From Pholiota molesta (taxonomy: Eukaryota; Basidiomycota; Agaricomycetes; Agaricales; Strophariaceae), in the NCBI GenBank assembly GCA_014925825.1, contig JACGCK010000589.1:1-12847 (forward strand): 12,847 nucleotides of DNA. The letters are read 5' to 3'. The position numbers and the translations under genes were made by a program. The notes under the pieces were generated by a model. The model was not told the origin of the DNA. It saw nothing but the letters and a program-made list of their open reading frames with translations, and made no database searches. Shown in pieces: positions 7,232-12,847 of the stretch (position 1 is its first letter; each line of letters opens with the position of its first letter).

Positions 7232-9273
7232 ATGGGTGGCTGCGTATCCCAACCAGACCGCGCGGGCAAGGAGCGCTCCGACGAGATCGACCGGACGCTC
7301 GAGGAGGACAACAAAAAGTTCAAGCGCGACTGCAAAATACTCCTCTTAGGCGAGTCGCGCCTCCCTCGCCGCCCCGCGCAGGCACAGGCACTGACACGCG
7401 CTCCTTTACTTAGGCTCTGGCGAGTCGGGCAAGACGACGATCGTCAAACAGATGAAGATCATGTACCAGGACGGCTTTTCCAACGCGGAGCTCGCGGAGT
7501 ACCGCCCTGCCATCTACAAGAACGTCCTCGACTCGGCCAACGCCGTCGTTGTGCATATGAAGAAGATCGGCCTGGAGTGCGTCGAGTTTGCGAATAGGGT
7601 CAGTCCGCGTTGTATTTTTGCCCCCGACATTTACTCTGTGGTGTCATCTGTGGCTTATTTCCTTCCTTCCATCCCTGCTGCTTCGATTTGCTGTGCTGTG
7701 CTCGGTACTGACGCTTTGCTTCCGCCCTTTTTCATATCCCCCCCGTTCTCCGCTCCAGCCCCTCGCCGAAAAGATCATCGACCATCACATCGATCTCCAG
7801 AACCGGCCGCCCGTCGTGTCCACCGAGATTGCGGACGCTATCCACCAGCTGTGGAAAGACCCCATCATCACCAAGATCATGGACGAGCACTCCAGCGAGT
7901 TCTATCTCATGGACTCGGCGCCATAGTACGTCGTCTATACTCTGTTGTGCTTACTCCCACCCGCTTGCCCTCTGACGGCTCATGTTTCCTGTATAGCTTT
8001 TTCTCGGAAGTGCTACGGATAGGCTCCCCAGGCTACCTCCCCAACGAGACCGACGTCCTGCGCGCACGTCAGAAGAGCGTGGGCATTGCGGAGACGCGGT
8101 TCCAGATGGGCCAGCTCTCGTGAGTCCATCCACCTGATCATCATCATCTTCGTTATTAGTATTGCGGCGCGGGCTGGGGGCGGTGTGCGATGGCCTGGGC
8201 GCTGTGTTCGGACCGCGTGGTGCTGTGGGCGGGCTCGTGGGCCGCGTGCCGTATTGCCTTTCGTGGGCGCGCGGACGGCTGGCGTACTGCCTTGAGACTG
8301 CGAGGGACCCGCGAGCCAGTACGAGCTGGTCTGCGCTGTGCGATGACGAGGCGGCGGCGGGATGCTGCGGCGATGGCTTGGGGATAAGTTTCCTATTCGG
8401 GCGCTGAGCTTGTGCCCCCCATGGGCGTATCATGCGGTGTGGGTTCTCGCGCTGACGGCTGCCGCCGCCCTTTACGCGAGTGGCCGGCCATCCCGGGCCT
8501 GCTTCGCCACGACGCCTGCTCGACGCCCTGCCGATTTTCTTGTCGTGTTTCTGCGGTTGTCTGTGACGTTCCTTCCGAATTCTAGAGTTGGCTGACCGTT
8601 TGGATTCTCTTGTTCTATGCAGAATACACATGTTCGATGTCGGTGGGCAACGGAGCGAGCGGAAGAAGTGGATCCATTGCTTCGAGAGCGTCACCAGCAT
8701 CATCTTCTGCACGGCGCTCAGCGAGTACGATCAGGTATTGCTCGAGGAGAAGAGCCAGGTGCGTTCCCTTCACCCCCACCCCCCTCCTCCCCTCCCCTCC
8801 CTAACCTCCTGCTAACCCCACCCCCGGCGTGTAGAACCGCATGCTGGAGTCGCTCGTGCTCTTCGAGAGCGTGATCAACTCGCGGTGGTTCCTGCGCACG
8901 TCGATCATCCTGTTCCTGAACAAGATCGACGTGTTCAAGAACAAGCTGCCGAAGGTGCCCCTGGAGCGGTACTTTCCGGAGTATACGGGCGGGTCGGATA
9001 TTAATAAGGCGGCGAAGTATATCTTGTGGAAGTTCATGCAGGCGAACCGGGCGCGGTTGAGTGTGTATCCGCAGTACGTGTTGCCTTTGTTTGTTCTGTT
9101 TCATTTTTCGTTTGCGTGTGTGGAAGTGGGAATGGTTTGCTGACGATGTGTGTGTTTTTTTTTGTGTGGGTAGTTTGACGCAGGCGACGGATACGTCGAA
9201 TATAAGGCTGGTGTTCGCGGCGGTGAAGGAGACGATACTGCAGAATGCGCTGAAGGACTCGGGGATCCTATAA
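7232..9273 (+). CDS. Heterotrimeric G-protein alpha subunit, fungal group III (Gpa3/GNA-3/GasC-like), complete
   Basis: GTP-binding switch on the inner face of the plasma membrane, acting below seven-helix receptors; this subclass usually promotes cAMP/PKA signalling. Exons: 7232-7349, 7414-7598, 7759-7925, 7997-8119, 8623-8758, 8835-9073, 9174-9273; total 1068 nt, 355 residues, the usual family length. The N-terminus MGGCVS has Gly2 for myristoylation and Cys4 for palmitoylation. Motifs: P-loop GSGESGKT at 40-47, switch I with catalytic Arg181, DVGGQ at 203-207 with catalytic Gln207, NKID at 272-275, TQAT at 325-328. The tail KDSGIL has Ser, not Cys, at position -4, so it lacks the pertussis-toxin site of Gi-like members and fits group III. 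Odd points: intron 1 (7350-7413) uses a GC donor, intron 4 (8120-8622) is 503 nt, and switch I reads RQKSVG. All splices keep frame, and the start agrees with the lipidation motif. Confidence 0.97.
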
Positions 9274-10640
9274 CACTTCCTGAGTATTATTTCGGGTGTT
9301 CTCGTTCTCTCTCTTCGTCCGCATCGCCATCGCCTCTTACCTTCATCTTCGTCGTAATCATCGTCATCATCGCCCTCGCCTCTCTTTCGCTCTCGATGTA
9401 GATTCCTCTGTCGCTCCTCTGTCTCCTTCAACGCATCTCTCACGGCCTCTCGCTTTCCCGACCATCCTTCTCCCCTCATGACGCCCCCCCAAAATGCGCG
9501 TCTCTCGCGCGCCCAGATCTACACCACCACCGCCCGCCGCCCGCCGATCTGTTACTTCCTCCTGGATGCATACCCACCATCCCGTGAAGGCCGCCGCTAC
9601 GCCGCCCGCGCACCTCTCCGCATTTATTTAATCGCTCGGATCCATGTCTGATATCCCACCTACCCCACCCACGAGACAACATGCACGTCGGGCATCGCGA
9701 TCGCCGCGGCGCTGAACTACGGACGCCTCGCGCACCGCCTCACTGCTAGCCATGGCCGTCTGTCGCCTATTCCTCTGGATGCCGGATTTGGGTGGGTGGT
9801 TGCTGCGCTGCATGCGCGTTTGCGCCCACCCCGTGCGATCTTCCGCATGGATGTGGGGCTTCTGCGCTGTCGCCCTGGAGCGCCCTGATGATGGATGGAT
9901 GGATGGATGGATGTGCGGGTGGGTGGGTTGGTGGTGGCAGTGTGATGGTGCGTACGTTCTGGATACAGCAACCGCCAAGACCGCGCGACGGACACCTCCT
10001 TCTCCGTCGGCCGCCTCAGCGTACGTGTACGTCGTCTCGCGTCTGCGCTGCATTGTTTTCATTCCCTTTTCGCCTGCTATAATCTCTCTTTCATATCTGC
10101 TGCTGCGACGCCCCTCTGCCGCCGTCGTTTACCCTAGTCTATACTGTGTTATGCTGCTCGAACGATCTATGTTTACCCGCCGTACTATTTACCCATGCAC
10201 CCCTCCATCGTCTCATTTTTTTACTTCTCGCGTCGCTTTTTGCATTGTGCTTCATCTATTCCCTTTCTCTCTTCCGCACGGTTTTCCAAATTCAAGAATG
10301 TACTACCATCTCTGCTGTTATCCATTCATTCATCCTTTTTCGCGCTGTTCCTGTGCTTGTCTTCCGTGTCATGCTCGTTCTGATTTCGTGAACTTGTTTT
10401 TGCCTCGTTCTTATCTCGACGATTCCGTTTGCTTTCGTCGGTTTGCCAGAGATCTTAGACGCGCTATGTTAATTCAATTTCTATTATCGTGCTACCCTTT
10501 TTTTTTGTTCGGAGTGCGATATAACTATTGTGTTTTGATGTATGTCGTTCCGTTGTGTGTATGTTTTGGATAATGGATATATAGCTGCTCTGGGATATGT
10601 ATCGGAGGCATGTGTGATTACCATTACAGAAGATAGATAA
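9274..10640. other. G-alpha 3' UTR and low-complexity, pyrimidine-rich intergenic DNA
   Basis: No supported gene. Long C/T-rich runs (9295-9480, 10060-10470) keep plus-strand frames free of stop codons, which explains a 273-codon frame at 9752-10573 whose product is low-complexity and cysteine-rich. A few short stretches near 9685-9760 and 9980-10020 look mildly coding, but I could not assemble them into a gene with a start, splice sites and a domain. Confidence 0.5.
9888..9912 (+). repeat. GGAT tetranucleotide microsatellite
   Basis: About six tandem units (GATGATGGATGGATGGATGG and onward), followed by GGTG/GGGT-rich sequence to about 9935. A simple repeat in non-coding DNA. Confidence 0.85.
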
Positions 10641-11495
10641 CGAGATGATGTAAAGTAGCGAGTTGTGGTTGTGTCGTATCGAAAGACCTTGCCTGCAGCT
10701 TATTGATGATATATCATATGGTACGGTATGTCTATATGACCAATGTGTATACCAATGCAATGAAGGGCCGATATGGATGCTGCGATCACCTTTCATCCAA
10801 ATACCCCTCTTCCAAAGGCGACGACTCAGAATTGCATTTGCGACAAACTCATTTTCGTGACCTTCTCCTTATTGAACGCCCCACTCGTTTCTAAATTCTC
10901 CTTCCTTCGTTGGTAGAGAGCACTTCGTCCTTCAGCCCTGCCTTCCATATATGTCATTCGGGAACGCACTACGGGAAGACAGAGAACAGCCCTTGAAGAA
11001 CGCACATACGGCGTCCAAATGTCTCGACGATTTCCTCCCCCCATCTCCTCCTGGAATTGTTGCCGCCTTGAAAGAGATATTCGTCAAATTTCTCTTCTGG
11101 GGTAATGCGAAACACAAACGTCAATGTACATCAACTTGACATCAACGAAAGGATTGTAGGCCTCCGTAGCACTCACCACCATCCCTTCACTCCGTCTGAC
11201 CTTTATCCCATCATCCTCATCTGATGTGGAAAATTTTCCCGTTCTCACAATTGCGTTCCAGATAAGACGAGCTTAGCTGATAGAAATGTACATTGGGCCT
11301 ACGAATAAGGATCAACGATGACACGTAGCAGGGTTAGCAGAGTGAGTTTGGGGAAGGACGCACAGATGCTGGGCAATAGCAAACAAATTACCGGCCCGCA
11401 CTCCCCGACCCGGGCCTCAATGCCTCGCAGCAACCTCGCAGTGGCTACATCGATAACCAAGCTCGACAGATCTTGCCCACATCCGCAAACCCTCA
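10641..11495. other. Intergenic region upstream of the F-box gene
   Basis: Short open frames occur on both strands around 10826-11139 (up to 72 codons), but none has a recognisable domain and several overlap each other in opposite directions. The right end is presumably promoter and 5' UTR of the F-box gene. No RNA gene was seen. Confidence 0.45.
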
Positions 11496-12725
11496 ATGCC
11501 CTCCCCCACCGCGCCTTCTCCAGCCCACCCGATATCTTCGCTCCCATACGAAATCCTTCTTGAAATCTTCATCCACTGCCTCCCGCGCTATCCTCACCTC
11601 CAACTTCAGCAGCCAAACACCACGACAGCGCCGATCCTCCTCTGCCATATCTGTTCATCCTGGCGACGGCTCGCGCAGGCGTCTGCTACCCTCTGGACAC
11701 ATCTTTCATATAAGTTTTCCGTCGTAGCGATACAATGCCCCTCCTCTGGCCCGGTCTTATGGACATACAAGTTTGAAGAGCGTGATATCGAGTTTGTTCG
11801 GTGGTGGAAAGCGAAGCAGGGTGGGATCCCACCGTTTCTTGCCTTCAAGAGAGGCCCAACAGACCGCGGCGACAAAAACCAAATGCCAACGACAAGCAAC
11901 GAGGCATTCCTTCTCGAATATCTAACTTCGGCGCAACATCTGGAGCTCAACGTGTTCTTCTGGCACTGGATCCATGCAAAGGTTATAGCTGGACATCTAG
12001 CCGTTTTTGCTAGCCTCCATACGGCGCTAGCAGAACACGAACACACATTGAGCGGAAACCACCCGTTTTACCAGCTACAGACCCTCCTAACAGCTCCATC
12101 TCCATCCTTCCCAGCACTGCGGCGTCTATCCCTAACGCAGGTCAAATTCGTGAATATCTTTGTTTTCACCACACAGTGGTCTGTTCTCACCCACCTCTCT
12201 CTGGATGCGTTGATGTCTCCCCTTTCCTGGCTCGTGTTGATCCGTGCCGTCCCACACCTCCAATGGAGTCACTTCAACCTCACCCTTTGCCCTCCGCAGT
12301 TCGATATCCCCCACGCCACCCCCCATCCTCCGCGGTGCACCCTCCCAGCGCTGACGACACTCTCTATTGTCATCTGCAGCACGCTAGAGCGCAGCGCGAT
12401 ATTCCCCCTCAGCGCCATGTTCACGGCCCTCCACCTCCCTGCCGTGCGCACGCTCGCGCTCTCCGCACCCGGCGCGAAAGTATGGGAAGACAGCCGTGCC
12501 CTCCGCGAGCTCTATGCCGTCCTCGCGTCCACGCCGGCGGTTACGCAGCTCGCGTTGGAAGACCCCCTGGACATCGTCGCTGTCGCATTGTCGTTTGCCA
12601 GGCTCGACGCGCCCCCGACCGCCCTGCCCACGCTGCCCGCCGTCGAGCCGATCTGGCAGCACGCACCGGCGCTCGCCCGCCTCCACCTCGCCCTCCCCTC
12701 GCGGCTCACGCTGCACACAGCTTAG
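11496..12725 (+). CDS. F-box protein with leucine-rich segments, 3' end truncated by the telomere
   Basis: Probable substrate receptor of an SCF ubiquitin ligase: the F-box binds Skp1 and the leucine-rich part would bind the target. Intronless, 409 residues. The F-box spans residues ~13-70: ISSLPYEILLEIFIHCLP, then a basidiomycete-style Pro/Thr/Gln insert, then LLCHICSSWRRLAQ and LWTHL. Beyond it, leucine-rich stretches recur (ALRRLSLTQVKF, LTHLSLDAL, ALTTLSIVICSTL, AVRTLALSAPG, ALARLHLALP). ATG 11496 is the first after an in-frame TAA at 11454. The stop TAG (12723-12725) lies inside the first TTAGGG unit, and the last codon's third base is also telomeric, so the natural C-terminus is missing. 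Basidiomycete relatives are commonly longer, about 450-600 residues. If expressed, the mRNA would lack its own terminator and 3' UTR. F-box call firm; target unknown. Confidence 0.88.
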   Translation: MPSPTAPSPAHPISSLPYEILLEIFIHCLPRYPHLQLQQPNTTTAPILLCHICSSWRRLAQASATLWTHLSYKFSVVAIQCPSSGPVLWTYKFEERDIEFVRWWKAKQGGIPPFLAFKRGPTDRGDKNQMPTTSNEAFLLEYLTSAQHLELNVFFWHWIHAKVIAGHLAVFASLHTALAEHEHTLSGNHPFYQLQTLLTAPSPSFPALRRLSLTQVKFVNIFVFTTQWSVLTHLSLDALMSPLSWLVLIRAVPHLQWSHFNLTLCPPQFDIPHATPHPPRCTLPALTTLSIVICSTLERSAIFPLSAMFTALHLPAVRTLALSAPGAKVWEDSRALRELYAVLASTPAVTQLALEDPLDIVAVALSFARLDAPPTALPTLPAVEPIWQHAPALARLHLALPSRLTLHTA

Positions 12726-12749
12726 GGTTTAGGTTTTAGGGTTTAGGTT

Positions 12750-12834
<85 letters not shown>

Positions 12835-12847
12835 GGTTTAGGGTTAG
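12722..12847 (+). repeat. Telomere: (T2-4)AG2-3 repeats with 25-bp higher-order period
   Basis: The right end of the window is telomeric, with the G-rich strand running 5'->3' toward the tip, as expected for a right chromosome end. The first units are irregular: TTAGGG, then TTTAGG followed by TTTTAGGG, that pair twice (12728-12755). From 12756 the array is TTAGGG with single TTTAGGG units starting at 12762, 12787, 12812 and 12837, that is exactly every 25 bp, with three TTAGGG units between each. The window ends in mid-unit, so the full length is not known. Confidence 0.97.

Noticed and set aside
7951..8712. 253-codon minus-strand frame
   Set aside because: It lies antisense across G-alpha exons 4-5 and the long intron; the Arg/Pro/Ser-rich product is a typical GC-rich shadow.
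8718..9479. 253-codon minus-strand frame
   Set aside because: Antisense to G-alpha exons 5-7 and the pyrimidine-rich 3' region; Arg/Glu-rich and low-complexity.
9482..9760. Stretch with coding-like phrases such as GIAIAAALNYGRLAHR
   Set aside because: The frame has an upstream TGA (9649) and no start, and I found no splice sites that link it to other coding pieces. Left as non-coding.
9752..10573. 273-codon plus-strand open frame
   Set aside because: The underlying DNA is C/T-rich, which depletes stop codons on this strand. The product is low-complexity and Cys/Phe/Ser-rich with no domain, and it runs through the GGAT microsatellite.
10826..11139. Opposed short frames of 61-72 codons
   Set aside because: They overlap on opposite strands, have no domain and no splice support, and are likely chance.
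12176..12739. 187-codon plus-strand frame that also enters the telomere
   Set aside because: It overlaps the F-box gene in another frame and is Pro/Arg/His-rich; the F-box frame has a recognisable domain and leucine-rich pattern.
1..12847. CRISPR array, bacterial operon, rRNA or intact transposon
   Set aside because: The window is fungal nuclear DNA with spliced genes; no spaced repeats, rRNA, transposase, integrase or reverse-transcriptase motifs were seen on either strand.

Overview
The window is the right-hand end of a fungal chromosome, most likely from a basidiomycete of the Agaricomycetes. The clues are genes split by many short GT-AG introns (about 55-160 nt), GC-rich third codon positions, a fungal group III G-protein alpha subunit, a basidiomycete-style F-box protein, and a TTAGGG-type telomere running 5'->3' off the right edge. 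Species cannot be named from this sequence.

Layout, left to right. (1) Positions 1-2552 hold the 3' part of a multi-exon plus-strand gene for the importin-beta nuclear transport receptor Kap121/Pse1/importin-5. Its 5' end lies outside the window. The first ~690 bases carry several single-base frame breaks, while the rest is clean. (2) Positions 3255-3599 hold a small plus-strand hypothetical gene, probably with an intron in its 5' UTR. (3) Positions 3600-7231 are largely gene-free. They contain a minus-strand open frame broken by one stop (4104-4700), a diverged ~140-bp direct duplication (4975-5120 and 5213-5350) and two TATA-like boxes. (4) Positions 7232-9273 hold a complete seven-exon G-alpha gene encoding 355 residues. 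It has one GC-AG intron and one unusually long (503-nt) intron. (5) Positions 9274-11495 are low-complexity, pyrimidine-rich, apparently non-coding DNA with a GGAT microsatellite. (6) Positions 11496-12725 hold an intronless F-box/leucine-rich gene that runs straight into the telomere; its stop codon lies inside the first telomeric repeat. (7) Positions 12722-12847 are telomeric repeats with an ordered mixture of 6- and 7-bp units.

The genes do not form a pathway: nuclear import, heterotrimeric G-protein signalling (this subclass usually feeds cAMP/PKA signalling) and probable SCF ubiquitin-ligase substrate recognition. The most notable part is the chromosome end. An ordinary gene is cut by the telomere with no subtelomeric repeat buffer, and housekeeping genes lie within 4-13 kb of the tip. 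This fits a broken chromosome healed by telomere addition. The telomere itself repeats with an exact 25-bp higher-order period, one TTTAGGG followed by three TTAGGG.
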